Shown here piece after piece: positions 53,733-62,841 of a stretch of DNA of 64,000 nt. The first letter of the stretch is position 1. Each line of letters starts with the position of its first letter. Position numbers and translations under genes: made by a program. The notes beneath the pieces were generated by a model. The model made no database searches. It saw nothing but the letters and a program-made list of their open reading frames with translations, and was not told the DNA's origin. Source of the stretch: Marinobacter santoriniensis NKSG1 (GTDB lineage Bacteria > Pseudomonadota > Gammaproteobacteria > Pseudomonadales > Oleiphilaceae); the NCBI RefSeq assembly GCF_000347775.1, contig NZ_APAT01000021.1:62001-126000 (forward strand), in the 5' to 3' direction.

Positions 53733-54385
53733 CAGAACCTCCCGATCCGGCTTTCATCGATGATCAGCTCGGCTTCGGTAGCGGCACGCAGCGTGGCCAC
53801 GTCCAGGCCCTCGGCAATGTCGCGGACCACGAGCCCTTCGTCGGTCACTTCCATCACGGCTTTTTCTGTCACGATGAGCGAGACACACCGGGGCGCGGTC
53901 AGGGGCAACCGGCACTGTTTGAGGATCTTCGAATTGCCGTGCTTGTCGTTGTGGGAGCACAGCACCACCAGCTTTTCCACCTTCTGGGCCAGCTCCATGG
54001 CGCCGCCGATACCCGGGGAAAACTTGCCGGGTATCTTCCAGTTGGCGAGATTGCCCTGCTCATCCACCTCGAAGGCACCCATGAAGGTCACATCCACGCG
54101 ACTGCGGCGGATCATGGCGAACGAGAGCGCGCTGTCGAAGACACTGGCTCCGGGGCGGGTGCCGATGTAGGCACCGCCGGAATCGATCATCTCGTAATCC
54201 GGGGTACTGCCGTCGGCGAGGGGCTGACAGCCAAGCACACCGTTCTCCGAATGCACCAGCACTTCCAGGTCGTCGGGCATGTAATGGAACAGGCGTGTCG
54301 GCAACCCGATGCCCAGGTTCACGATCTGGCCGGGCAGGATTTCCCGCGCGGCCCGGGCGAGTATTCTTTCCTGATCAGACGGCAT
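53732..54385 (-). CDS. 3-oxoacid CoA-transferase subunit B
   Basis: A 217-residue class I CoA-transferase beta subunit. The catalytic Glu is in HSENGVLG and the fold begins IVNLGIGLPT; TFMGAFEVDEQGNLANWKIPGK is a family block. ATG 54385 is used and overlaps subunit A by 11 bp. With subunit A it would move CoA from a donor such as succinyl-CoA to a 3-oxo acid. Confidence 0.92.
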   Translation of the reverse strand: MPSDQERILARAAREILPGQIVNLGIGLPTRLFHYMPDDLEVLVHSENGVLGCQPLADGSTPDYEMIDSGGAYIGTRPGASVFDSALSFAMIRRSRVDVTFMGAFEVDEQGNLANWKIPGKFSPGIGGAMELAQKVEKLVVLCSHNDKHGNSKILKQCRLPLTAPRCVSLIVTEKAVMEVTDEGLVVRDIAEGLDVATLRAATEAELIIDESRIGRF

Positions 54386-55076
54386 GAGCGCGTATCCCCT
54401 GTTCACTGGATGCCGGATCCACCTGCACCACGCGGTTCACAAAGGCGCAGGGAGTATGGACAGCCTCTGGCTTGAGCTCTCCGGGTGACACCACCTGGTA
54501 GGCCTGGGCAATCACGCTGTCGGCAGCCATCGCCATCAGCGGGTTGAAATTGATGGCGGTTCCCCGATAGGCCAGATTGCCGTAGGTATCGGCGATGTCT
54601 GCGTGGATCAGTGCGAAGTCCGCATTGATGGCGGGCTCGATGGCGCAGGTCTGGCCGTTGAGTTCGATCTCGCGGCGCTGCCGGGCGATTTCCGTTTCGA
54701 GACCGATGTCGGTCAGAAAGCCCAGATGGCCCGCGCCGGCACAACGGATTTTCTCGACCAGAATCCCCTGCGGGTACATCTCCACCGCCAGCCGGCCCTG
54801 GTTCATTTCTTCAATGGCGACACGGTTCAGCCCGATGTGCGACGTGATCAGCCGGTCCACCCGGCCGGCCCGGATCAGTCGGCCGATACCGATGTCCGGT
54901 TCGTTGGCATCGTTCTTGATCAGGGTCAGCCCTTTCTGCCCCTGGGCCAGCAATTCGTCCAGCAAGGCGAACGGTGTGCCCGGCGACCCGAAGCCACCGA
55001 CCATGATGGAAGCCCCGTCAGGAATCATCGCGATGGCGTCTTCCACGGACGCGTATTTCTGGTTCAGCAGTGTCAT
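54375..55076 (-). CDS. 3-oxoacid CoA-transferase subunit A
   Basis: A 233-residue alpha subunit. The CoA-binding loop IMVGGFGSPGTPFALLDEL lies near residue 25 and the block ALIHADIADTYGNLAYRGTA near 178. It resembles AtoD/ScoA/PcaI proteins. It starts 6 bp after the aminotransferase stop and overlaps subunit B. Confidence 0.92.
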   Translation of the reverse strand: MTLLNQKYASVEDAIAMIPDGASIMVGGFGSPGTPFALLDELLAQGQKGLTLIKNDANEPDIGIGRLIRAGRVDRLITSHIGLNRVAIEEMNQGRLAVEMYPQGILVEKIRCAGAGHLGFLTDIGLETEIARQRREIELNGQTCAIEPAINADFALIHADIADTYGNLAYRGTAINFNPLMAMAADSVIAQAYQVVSPGELKPEAVHTPCAFVNRVVQVDPASSEQGIRAHAV

Positions 55077-55082
55077 ACCGGT

Positions 55083-56456
55083 TCAACCTGTCGTGCGTTC
55101 AGTCTCGGACTGAGCAATGGATGCCATGAGGGGCGCGACCACTTCTGCCTCAAGGCGCTCCATGGCGCGGCTCAATCGCTCCAGGAGGATGCCGACCTCC
55201 TGTTCGGTAATGTTCAGTGGCGGGCTGACCAGGAAATGATCGCCGGCAACGCCATCAAGGGTCCGTCGGGGATAGATCAGCAGCCCTTCCTCTTTCGCCA
55301 GGGCGGTGACTTTGGCGAACAGGTTGGCGTCCGCCGGAAACGGCGATTTGGAGTCGGGATCCATAACCAGCTCAACGCCCCAGAGGACACCGGTACCGCG
55401 GACGTCGCCAATACAGTCGAATCGCGCCTTCAGCGCCTGGAGTCCGTCACGCAGCTGCTCGCCACGGGCAGCGACGTTGTCGAGCAGATTCTCATTGCGG
55501 ATGGCTTCCACCGCAGCCAGGCCCGTGGCACAGGCCAGCGGGTTACCGGCATAGGTGTGGCCGTGCTGGAACCCGCCACTGGCCATCACGGTATCCACCA
55601 GTTCACTGCGACACAGGAGCGCGCCCACCGGGTAGTAGCCGGCGCCCAGCCCTTTGGCGGTGGTCAGGAGGTCCGGCGCAACGCCCCACTGCTGGTACGC
55701 AAACCAGGTACCGGTACGGCCAACACCCGAGAGGACTTCGTCGTAGATCAGGAGGCAGCCAATTTCGTCACACAGCTGGCGGATGCCTTCCAGATAAGCC
55801 TTGTTGACCATCCGGGCGCCGGTGCTCGCGCCACCGACCGGTTCCAGGACCACTGCAATGATGCGATCGCCTCCCACAGCCTCGATCCGTTCGCGGGTCT
55901 CCTGGAGCACCTTGCGGATGTGTGCGTCGTCGTCCGCCTCGGTGTGGCGGTAGAAATCCGGACCGGGCACCTTGATCGATCCCTGGGTAATGTCGGCGAA
56001 CGGTGCCTCCAGGGGCTGGTATCCGGTGATACCCAGCGCACCCAGCGTGCTGCCGTGATAGGAGGGACGAAGGGAGACAAAGTGACGGCGTTGGGATTCG
56101 CCCCGAGCCACGAAATACTGTCGGGCCAGCTTGATCGCAGATTCCACCGCTTCCGAACCGCTGGACACAAAAAAGACCTTCTCGAGATCGTGGTTGGTCA
56201 TGTCCACCAATGCTTCGGCCAGGGCCATCGCCGGGCCATTCTCGAACTGGGTACGGTAGGTAAAGGCGACCCGGTCGAGCTGGGCCAGCATCGCATCACG
56301 AATGCCCTCGTGGTGATGACCCAGATTGCAGGAAATCGCGCCCGAACAGCCATCGAGGTATTCCTTGCCGTCGGTGTCCCAGAGAAACACACCGCGTCCG
56401 TGGGAAACCTCTGGCATGGCAGGGCCAGCCTGGTAGAACAGGGGAGAAGATGACAT
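55083..56456 (-). CDS. Class III PLP aminotransferase (omega/beta-amino acid type)
   Basis: A 457-residue fold-type I aminotransferase. SGAISCNLGHHHEGI begins the fold, VSSGSEAVESAIKLARQYFVARGE and SYHGSTLGALG are PLP-phosphate and tyrosine regions, LIYDEVLSGVGRTGTWFA carries the PLP Asp, and the lysine is in LTTAKGLGAGYYP. It is first in the operon and divergent from a LysR gene. Followed by a CoA-transferase and thiolase, a beta-amino acid giving a 3-oxo acid is the best substrate guess. Confidence 0.9.
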   Translation of the reverse strand: MSSSPLFYQAGPAMPEVSHGRGVFLWDTDGKEYLDGCSGAISCNLGHHHEGIRDAMLAQLDRVAFTYRTQFENGPAMALAEALVDMTNHDLEKVFFVSSGSEAVESAIKLARQYFVARGESQRRHFVSLRPSYHGSTLGALGITGYQPLEAPFADITQGSIKVPGPDFYRHTEADDDAHIRKVLQETRERIEAVGGDRIIAVVLEPVGGASTGARMVNKAYLEGIRQLCDEIGCLLIYDEVLSGVGRTGTWFAYQQWGVAPDLLTTAKGLGAGYYPVGALLCRSELVDTVMASGGFQHGHTYAGNPLACATGLAAVEAIRNENLLDNVAARGEQLRDGLQALKARFDCIGDVRGTGVLWGVELVMDPDSKSPFPADANLFAKVTALAKEEGLLIYPRRTLDGVAGDHFLVSPPLNITEQEVGILLERLSRAMERLEAEVVAPLMASIAQSETERTTG

Positions 56457-56502
56457 GTTGCAATCCGTTATCGTTGTACTGTGTATGAAATTCAGTCTAG
56501 AA

Positions 56503-56529
56503 AGATATGTGAAACTATTTCAAGATATG
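56503..56529. promoter_or_regulatory. Candidate LysR operator in the divergent promoter
   Basis: AGATATG occurs at 56503-56509 and 56523-56529 around the inverted repeat TGAAA-CTA-TTTCA (56510-56522). A further TGAA-A-TTCA lies at 56485-56493. The AT-rich 104-bp region separates the aminotransferase operon from the LysR gene. Confidence 0.55.
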
Positions 56530-56560
56530 ATTTTTTTACCGGATTCGATGACTTTTACTC

Positions 56561-57472
56561 ATGCCTGACGTCAACATACATTCGCTGAAATCCCTCGCGA
56601 TCTTCAAAACACTGCTGGAAGCGGGTAGTGCCTCCCAGGCTGCACGGACGCTGGGGATCACCCAGTCCGGAGTCAGCCGGTCACTGGCCCAGCTTGAGGA
56701 AAACCTGGGTATCCAGCTGTTTCTGCGGGAAAAAAACCGGCTCGTTGCCACCCCGGAAGCCCACGAGCTTTATGAGGAAATTCTCCGGTTGATGGGTAAC
56801 ATTGAGGAGTTGCGGCACAGCGTCCTGGCCCTGAAGGAATTCGGCACTTCGCGCCTGCGCATCGCGGCAATTCCGGGGCTGGCATTCGGATTTGTGCCCC
56901 GGCTGATCGGTACCCTGCTTGAGCAAAACCGGGGATTCAGTATCAGTTTCGACATGATGTCCAGCCACGATGTACTGCGGGAAGTGGAGTCCGGCCACGC
57001 CGACATCGGCTTTGTCACTTTGCCGGTAAGCTCCCGGCTGGTTCGCATTGAAGAATGGCTGACCACCCATGCCCGATGCCTGCTGCCCAGGGGACACGCT
57101 CTGGCCGAGAAGGACGAAGTCACCATTGAGGATCTGCGGGATCAATACCTGGTGATCAGTAACCAGCCCAATGTCGGTGCCGATCCCCTGCTCCATCTGG
57201 CCGCCAGCCACTCTATTTCAATCGCCGGCAAAACAGAGTCGAATATTGGCGCTATCGCCGCGCTGGTCGCCAGCGGCGTCGGCATCAGCGTGATGAACCC
57301 GATCACGGCAACGGATCAACTGGTGGGGCGGTCCGATGTGGTGATGCGGCCATTTGCCCCCACCATCTCATTCAGCTTCGGGATGGTCTATCGGGAAGAC
57401 TGGAAAAACGTCCGGGCACTGGATTCGATCCGCCAAACCGGTAACGAGCTGCTGAAAACGTACCCGGACTAG
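56561..57472 (+). CDS. LysR-family regulator of the aminotransferase operon
   Basis: A 303-residue LysR regulator with the helix-turn-helix at about 15-50 (GSASQAARTLGITQSGVSRSLAQLEENLG) and a co-inducer domain. It is divergent from the aminotransferase/CoA-transferase operon, 104 bp apart, with inverted and direct repeats in between, so it is the likely activator of that operon. The inducer is probably the substrate or an early intermediate. Confidence 0.88.
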   Translation: MPDVNIHSLKSLAIFKTLLEAGSASQAARTLGITQSGVSRSLAQLEENLGIQLFLREKNRLVATPEAHELYEEILRLMGNIEELRHSVLALKEFGTSRLRIAAIPGLAFGFVPRLIGTLLEQNRGFSISFDMMSSHDVLREVESGHADIGFVTLPVSSRLVRIEEWLTTHARCLLPRGHALAEKDEVTIEDLRDQYLVISNQPNVGADPLLHLAASHSISIAGKTESNIGAIAALVASGVGISVMNPITATDQLVGRSDVVMRPFAPTISFSFGMVYREDWKNVRALDSIRQTGNELLKTYPD

Positions 57473-57492
57473 TTCAGCGGACCGCAACCGGA

Positions 57493-57783
57493 TCAGTCGT
57501 GGTGGCCGATGGGCCCATCCCGGAAGAGGAATTCTTTCAGGTGCTTGTCCATGGTCGGGTCCTTGCGCCGGATCCACTCCAGCACCATGGCCGCGTGTTC
57601 CTTCTCTTCGTCCCGGTTATGTTCAAGGATCGCCTTCAATTCGGGATCCTTACAGGCATCCACGCGCTGGTTATACCAGTCCACTGCTTCGAATTCTTCC
57701 ATCAGGGAACTGATCGCCCGGTGCATGTCCCGGGTGTCGTCGCTCAGTTCGTTGATCGGTTCGTGGTAGCTGTCACTTGCCAT
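57493..57783 (-). CDS. Encapsulated-ferritin-like protein (EncFtn family), no shell gene nearby
   Basis: A 96-residue two-helix protein. The family core is MEEFEAVDWYNQRVDACKD followed by ILEHNRDEEKEHAAMVLEWIRRKDP. Glu30, Glu60 and His63 correspond to the ferroxidase ligands of EncFtn, with Glu29/Glu32 and Trp36-Tyr37 as entry residues. These proteins oxidise Fe(II) as ring-shaped decamers, usually inside encapsulin shells. The C-terminus ends soon after the core (RDGPIGHHD) and shows no encapsulin-targeting peptide. It overlaps the YgjV gene by 11 bp. Confidence 0.88.
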   Translation of the reverse strand: MASDSYHEPINELSDDTRDMHRAISSLMEEFEAVDWYNQRVDACKDPELKAILEHNRDEEKEHAAMVLEWIRRKDPTMDKHLKEFLFRDGPIGHHD

Positions 57784-58372
57784 GTTCTGCTCCTTGATTG
57801 GATTGCTTCAGGTTCGGTGTTCGGGATCTTTTGACCTTAGACCAGTCCGTTACCTCCGACAATGCCGGATACTTTTTCTCAAGACGATACAGCCGAACGA
57901 TGGTGATGATATTGGTCACCAGAACCATACCTTCGGCCAGCGTGCCGCCCAGCGAGCCGATGACTATGTTGTTGAGCATCCACGACAGCGCGGCAAGGCC
58001 GAGTACGATTCGCAGCGGAATACCCCGCAACATGAACATGCCGACGGTGCCAAACACCGCTGCCGTGAGCGGGAAGATATCCGTTACCGATCTCCAGGTA
58101 GCCCAGGCTACAACAAGGTTCACGGCCAGCAGCAATGACATAAGCGTCCAGCTACCCTGGTACTGGCGGGCCAGGGTAATGCGCACGATCACCAGCACCG
58201 TCAATGCCGCCGCCGTCCAGCTCTGGAAGCAGGCGAACATCAGGGCGAAGGCGACGTTGGCGGAAATCAGCAACACCATCAGGCGGTCGTCGTTCCGGTT
58301 GGCAAAACCGGCGATGCAGAACGCCAGGGCGATAACGCCAAAAATCTGCCCGAAGATCTCCGCGGTGCTCAT
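57773..58372 (-). CDS. YgjV-family inner membrane protein
   Basis: A 199-residue protein with about six short helices. The start IFGQIFGVIALAFCIAGFANRNDDRLMVLLISANVAFALMF matches the YgjV family (Imp-YgjV). Function is unknown. Its 3' end overlaps the EncFtn-like gene by 11 bp, so the two are co-transcribed and perhaps functionally linked. It is divergent from the deacetylase gene. Confidence 0.82.
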   Translation of the reverse strand: MSTAEIFGQIFGVIALAFCIAGFANRNDDRLMVLLISANVAFALMFACFQSWTAAALTVLVIVRITLARQYQGSWTLMSLLLAVNLVVAWATWRSVTDIFPLTAAVFGTVGMFMLRGIPLRIVLGLAALSWMLNNIVIGSLGGTLAEGMVLVTNIITIVRLYRLEKKYPALSEVTDWSKVKRSRTPNLKQSNQGAEHGK

Positions 58373-58484
58373 ATCGGTTTTCCCTCTCCCCGTCTGGGTC
58401 GCGACCCTGCCACAATCGGAGTCATTGAGCCAATCGGGGCTGTATGCGACAGTCCATTCAGTCTAACAACCCGGACGCACTGCC

Positions 58485-59516
58485 ATGAAAACCGTTTTTT
58501 CGCCCCTGCACAGCCGTCGCCACGTCAAAACCGAACTGGACGGCGGCCTGCTGATCGAGCCCCACGAGAAACCGTCCCGAGCGGAAACCATTCTGGCGAG
58601 GGTCAGGGACCAGGCGCTGGGCGAGATCCTTGAACCGGAGGAATTCGGGCTGGAACCCATCAAGCGGGTCCACACCGACGACTATGTAAGCTTTCTGGAA
58701 ACCTGCTGGGATGAGTGGGTGGCGGACGGCAAGCGTGGAGAGATCATTCCCACCTTCTGGATCGGCCGGGGCATGCGCCATCGTTTGCCCAAGGACATTG
58801 ACGGCCGTGTCGGCTACTTCAGCCTCGGCGCCGACACCTCCATCTCGGAAGGCACCTGGGAAGCCGCACGGGCGTCCGCCAACGTGGCCCTCACCGCCCA
58901 GAAACTGGTGGCCGGCGGAGAGCGGGCAGCGTTTGCCCTGTGCCGCCCGCCGGGCCATCACGCCCATGCCGATCTGTTTGGCGGCTACTGCTTCTTCAAC
59001 AATGCGGCCATTACGGCGCAGGCCTTCCGGGATCAGGGCTACCAGCGAGTGGCGGTCCTCGACGTGGACTTCCACCATGGCAACGGCACCCAGGCCATTT
59101 TCTACCACCGGAGCGATGTCCTGACCATCAGCCTGCACGGCGATCCCGATCTGGTGTTCCCACACTTCCTGGGATTCGACGATGAAATCGGTGAAGGCGA
59201 GGGCGAGGGTTTCAACCTGAACATCCCCTACCCGCCCAACACGCCCTACAGCGTCTGGAGCCAGGGGCTGGAAACGGCCTGCCAGCGCATCGCGCAGTTT
59301 CAGCCGGAGGCGCTGGTCGTGGCCCTGGGGGTGGATACGTTCGAGGACGATCCTATCTCTTTCTTCAAGCTGACGTCGTCGGATTACCTCACGCTCGGAC
59401 AACGCATTGAGCAACTGGGTCTGCCGACGGTGTTCACCATGGAAGGCGGCTACGATGTGGACGCCATTGGCGTGAATGCCGTCAACGTCATGCAGGGATT
59501 CGAAGGCAAACGCTGA
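58485..59516 (+). CDS. Histone-deacetylase-family acetylpolyamine amidohydrolase
   Basis: A 343-residue zinc deacetylase of the AphA/HDAC fold. RPPGHHAHAD carries the catalytic His pair, DVDFHHGNGTQ and the downstream LGVDTFEDDP carry the zinc Asp/His ligands, and MEGGYD is near the C-terminus. Substrates in the family include acetylated putrescine, spermidine and acetoin-utilisation factors. Length and motifs are complete, so activity is expected. The transglutaminase-like gene follows 95 bp downstream. Confidence 0.9.
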   Translation: MKTVFSPLHSRRHVKTELDGGLLIEPHEKPSRAETILARVRDQALGEILEPEEFGLEPIKRVHTDDYVSFLETCWDEWVADGKRGEIIPTFWIGRGMRHRLPKDIDGRVGYFSLGADTSISEGTWEAARASANVALTAQKLVAGGERAAFALCRPPGHHAHADLFGGYCFFNNAAITAQAFRDQGYQRVAVLDVDFHHGNGTQAIFYHRSDVLTISLHGDPDLVFPHFLGFDDEIGEGEGEGFNLNIPYPPNTPYSVWSQGLETACQRIAQFQPEALVVALGVDTFEDDPISFFKLTSSDYLTLGQRIEQLGLPTVFTMEGGYDVDAIGVNAVNVMQGFEGKR

Positions 59517-59611
59517 GCAGTGCGGACAATGGCTTTGGAGGAATTGGCCATTGCCCGTAGCTTGCTATTTAGCCAGTATGGATTGCTGATACTCCGACTT
59601 GCGGACATTCC

Positions 59612-60274
59612 ATGGAACGCTATCTCGAACCAACCGCCTTTTTCGATTACGATCAACCGGACGTCCGTGCCTGGATCGAGACCCAGCTCCGGGGCGTGAA
59701 AGCCGATCCGATCGAGCAGATCCGGGTGCTCTACCTGGCGGTCCGGGACGGCATCCAGTACAACCCCTATGTGTTCCGGACCGATCCCCGAACCTTCTCC
59801 GCCAGCTATGCCCTGAACAGCGGCGAGACCTACTGCATTCCAAAGGCGGTTCTGCTGGGGGCTGCGGCCCGTTCCATCGGCATTCCGAGCCGGCTGGGCC
59901 TTGCGGATGTACGCAATCACCTCTCCAGTCCCAAAATGATCGAATGGCTGCGATCCGATGTGTTCCGGATGCATGGATTCATCGAGCTGCTTATCAACGG
60001 GCGATGGGTAAAGGCCACACCGGCATTCAACCGCCAGCTCTGCGAGCTGATGAACGTGGCTCCCCTGGAGTTCGATGGCGTGAACGACTCCATGTTCCAG
60101 GAGTACACCGAATCCGGAGAAGCACACATGGAGTATGTCAGCAATCACGGCGTCTTCGACGACGTGCCCCACGACTTCATCGTTTCCGGTATACGGTCGG
60201 CTTATGGCCACCTGTTCGAGAAAGATCTTCCAGAGCGGGGATCACAAAGCCTGGAGCAGGACCTCGAATCCTGA
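59612..60274 (+). CDS. Transglutaminase-like superfamily protein
   Basis: A 220-residue cytoplasmic protein. The catalytic Cys75 is in GETYCIPKAVLLGAAARSIGIPSRLG and His121 in RMHGFIELLINGRWVKATPAFN. In papain-like transglutaminases an Asp normally follows in the W-V-x-D-P-T motif; here the segment is WVKATPAFN, so the triad is not canonical. Many bacterial members are predicted proteases or have no known function. ATG 59612 is used. Confidence 0.82.
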   Translation: MERYLEPTAFFDYDQPDVRAWIETQLRGVKADPIEQIRVLYLAVRDGIQYNPYVFRTDPRTFSASYALNSGETYCIPKAVLLGAAARSIGIPSRLGLADVRNHLSSPKMIEWLRSDVFRMHGFIELLINGRWVKATPAFNRQLCELMNVAPLEFDGVNDSMFQEYTESGEAHMEYVSNHGVFDDVPHDFIVSGIRSAYGHLFEKDLPERGSQSLEQDLES

Positions 60275-60299
60275 AACGACCGGTCGGATGGCCCGACGG

Positions 60300-61082
60300 T
60301 CAGTCCGGCGTCCTGCCAGCCTTATTCACACCTTCTGGCGCCTGATCAGTCTTGAAGTCGAGATACAGGGGCCCGGCAATGTCCTGGTAGACACCCTCGG
60401 ATTTGAGTCTCTTCAAAGAAGCTGACAGGGCTTTGACAAAGGCCCGGTTCCGCCTGGTGTTATGACAGGTCAACCGATCGAAGCTTTCCAGAAGCGGGTG
60501 TGCGGGCTGATAGGAAAGCTGATCCAGCAACGGCGCCACATCGGGCAACGCGGCAATCATGATGTCGAAGCGACCGTGCTTGAGCATCGCCAGGTTCATC
60601 GCATCGCTCTTTGACCAGAACACCTTCAGATCCCGGCCCGACAGGATCGGATCAAGGTAGGTTTCATGGCCGATGACCGCCCCGACTTCCTGGCCCCGCA
60701 GCTCGTCCAGACCCGCCGGAGCCGGCGCGCCCTTCGCTGTGAAGATGTAAAAAGCGAACTTGCCCAGGGGATAACTGGCAACCACGGCATCCTGCCCCAG
60801 CTTGTTTCTCAACACATCGGTGAAGGAATAGATGCAGTCCGCATCGCCTTGCTGGAACACCATCAGTGCCCGCTTGTAGGGATAGAACTGTTCGGTCGCC
60901 TGCCATGGCAAACCGGCAACGGCCCGGTTCATCAGGCGTTGATAGATGCCGTCCCCGCTTTCTGTGAGCAGATTGCTGATGTCCGGCGTGGCGATTCGCA
61001 CAGCTTGTGCTCCCTCGGCCGGCACTGCGGAAAACATCAGGATCAGAACGAGTGAAAGGAGCGGGTATCTCGAAGCTTTCAT
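60300..61082 (-). CDS. Family 3 periplasmic solute-binding-like protein
   Basis: A 260-residue exported protein with a signal peptide (about 1-25, cleavage near EGA-Q). The mature part has the SBP_bac_3 pattern: FYPYKRALMVFQQGDADCIYSF, GQEVGAVIGHETYLD and NLAMLKHGRFDIMIAALPD. There is no ABC membrane or ATPase gene next to it, and such orphan proteins often act as sensors or have unknown roles. ATG 61082 is preferred over the longer frame. Confidence 0.8.
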   Translation of the reverse strand: MKASRYPLLSLVLILMFSAVPAEGAQAVRIATPDISNLLTESGDGIYQRLMNRAVAGLPWQATEQFYPYKRALMVFQQGDADCIYSFTDVLRNKLGQDAVVASYPLGKFAFYIFTAKGAPAPAGLDELRGQEVGAVIGHETYLDPILSGRDLKVFWSKSDAMNLAMLKHGRFDIMIAALPDVAPLLDQLSYQPAHPLLESFDRLTCHNTRRNRAFVKALSASLKRLKSEGVYQDIAGPLYLDFKTDQAPEGVNKAGRTPD

Positions 61083-61200
61083 GACACAACCATCGTCTGC
61101 GGCCACCGAACGGCATGCCGTTTCCATATACACATCGATAGTATGCCAACACTCGAAGGCAGTGACCATAAGACCATAGTTTTCGTGAGGTTTTTTGGAC

Positions 61201-61227
61201 AAAAAAAGGCACCGCCACAGCGGTGCC
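61201..61227 (-). terminator. Intrinsic terminator of ahpF
   Basis: On the minus strand, 8-bp arms GGCACCGC / GCGGTGCC with a 4-nt loop are followed by seven T, about 28 nt after the ahpF stop. Confidence 0.88.
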
Positions 61228-61254
61228 CTTCGCAAAGAACCTGCGAGGCGGACT

Positions 61255-62841
61255 TCAGGCCGCGTCTTCGCTGTCCTCCTCGACCGAGTTGCGGATCAGA
61301 TAGTCAAAAGCGCTCAATGCCGCTTTCGAACCTTCACCCATCGAGATAACGATCTGCTTGTAGGGCACGGTGGTGGCGTCGCCAGCGGCGAAGATACCCG
61401 GAATCGACGTTTCGTTGCGGTCGTTCACGACGATCTCCCCATGCTTGCTCAATTCGATGTCGCCCTTGAGCCACTCGGTGTTCGGCACCAGGCCGATCTG
61501 GACAAACACCCCTTCAAGCGAGATATGGTGCTGTTCGCCGGTATTCCGATCAGTGTAGTTCAGACCGTTCACCCGGCCGTTCTCGCCAGTGATCTCATTG
61601 GTCTGCCCCGAAACAATGATTTCGACGTTCTTGAGGCTGCGCAGCTTCTTCTGCAGAACCTCATCCGCGCGCATCTCGGACGCGAACTCGATCAGGGTCA
61701 CATGGCCGACGATGCCGGCCAGGTCGATGGCCGCTTCCACACCGGAGTTACCACCACCGATCACGGCAACACGCTTGCCCTTGAACAACGGGCCATCACA
61801 GTGCGGGCAGTAGGCCACGCCCTTGTTCCGGTACTCTTCCTCACCCAGCACACCCATCTGACGCCAGCGGGCCCCGGTAGACAGGATCAGGCTCCGCGCT
61901 TTCAGAGACGCCCCGTTCGCCAGCCGGACTTCGTGCAGGCCGCCCGCGCGGGACGCCGGAATCAGCTTCTCGGCACGCTGCATGTTCATGATGTCCACGT
62001 CATACTCCCGGACATGCTGTTCCATGGCCGACACCAGCTTGGGACCTTCGGTGTAGGGCACGGAAATGAGGTTTTCGATACCCATGGTATCCGCTACCTG
62101 ACCGCCGAAACGTTCCGCCGCAATACCGGTGGAAATACCCTTACGGGCCGCATAGATAGCCGAAGCAGCGCCGGCCGGACCACCGCCGATCACCAGCACT
62201 TCGAACGGATCCTTCTGGTTGATCTTCTCCGCTTCCTTCTCATCGGAGCGGGTGTCCAGACGGGCCACGATTTCTTCCAGGGTCATACGCCCCTGGCCCC
62301 AGGACTCACCGTTCAGGAAGACGCTCGGTACTGCCATCACCTCACGCTGCTCGACTTCGTCCTGGAACAGGGCGCCATCGATGGCCGTGTGACGGATGTT
62401 GGCGTTCAGCACGCTCATCAGGTTCAAAGCCTGGACCACGTCCGGGCAGTTCTGGCAGGACAGGGAAAAGTAGGTTTCAAACTCAAACTCGCCCTCAAGG
62501 TTCTCGATCTGCTCGATCACCTCCTGGGAGGCCTTGGACGGATGCCCTCCGACCTGCAGCAGCGCCAGGACCAGAGAGGTGAACTCGTGGCCCATGGGAA
62601 TACCCGCAAAGCGGACCCCGATGTCTGTGCCGACACGGTTGATGGCGAAGGAAGGACGGCGGACGTCGTCAGCGTCATCGGTACGCAGACTGATCTTCTC
62701 GGACATCGGCTCGATTTCTTCAAGCAGCTCGTTCAGCTCCTGGGACTTCTTGCTGTCGTCATACGCTGCCACCAGCTCGATCGGCTGCTGCAGCTTTTCC
62801 ATATAGGCCTGGAGCTGTTGCTTGATATTGGCATCCAACAT
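61255..62841 (-). CDS. ahpF: Alkyl hydroperoxide reductase subunit F
   Basis: A 528-residue flavoprotein disulfide reductase. The N-terminal double thioredoxin-fold domain has the redox pair CQNC, the FAD motif [19 protein letters not shown] follows, and the catalytic pair is CPHC. It passes electrons from NADH to the peroxiredoxin AhpC. AhpC is not adjacent, unlike in enterics. Two OxyR-like half-site pairs lie upstream. Confidence 0.94.
   Translation of the reverse strand: MLDANIKQQLQAYMEKLQQPIELVAAYDDSKKSQELNELLEEIEPMSEKISLRTDDADDVRRPSFAINRVGTDIGVRFAGIPMGHEFTSLVLALLQVGGHPSKASQEVIEQIENLEGEFEFETYFSLSCQNCPDVVQALNLMSVLNANIRHTAIDGALFQDEVEQREVMAVPSVFLNGESWGQGRMTLEEIVARLDTRSDEKEAEKINQKDPFEVLVIGGGPAGAASAIYAARKGISTGIAAERFGGQVADTMGIENLISVPYTEGPKLVSAMEQHVREYDVDIMNMQRAEKLIPASRAGGLHEVRLANGASLKARSLILSTGARWRQMGVLGEEEYRNKGVAYCPHCDGPLFKGKRVAVIGGGNSGVEAAIDLAGIVGHVTLIEFASEMRADEVLQKKLRSLKNVEIIVSGQTNEITGENGRVNGLNYTDRNTGEQHHISLEGVFVQIGLVPNTEWLKGDIELSKHGEIVVNDRNETSIPGIFAAGDATTVPYKQIVISMGEGSKAALSAFDYLIRNSVEEDSEDAA

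Noticed and set aside
52560..56453. Long plus-strand frames (536 and 616 codons) opposite the CoA-transferase/aminotransferase operon.
   Set aside because: They are shadows of well-supported genes on the minus strand, with no family motifs.
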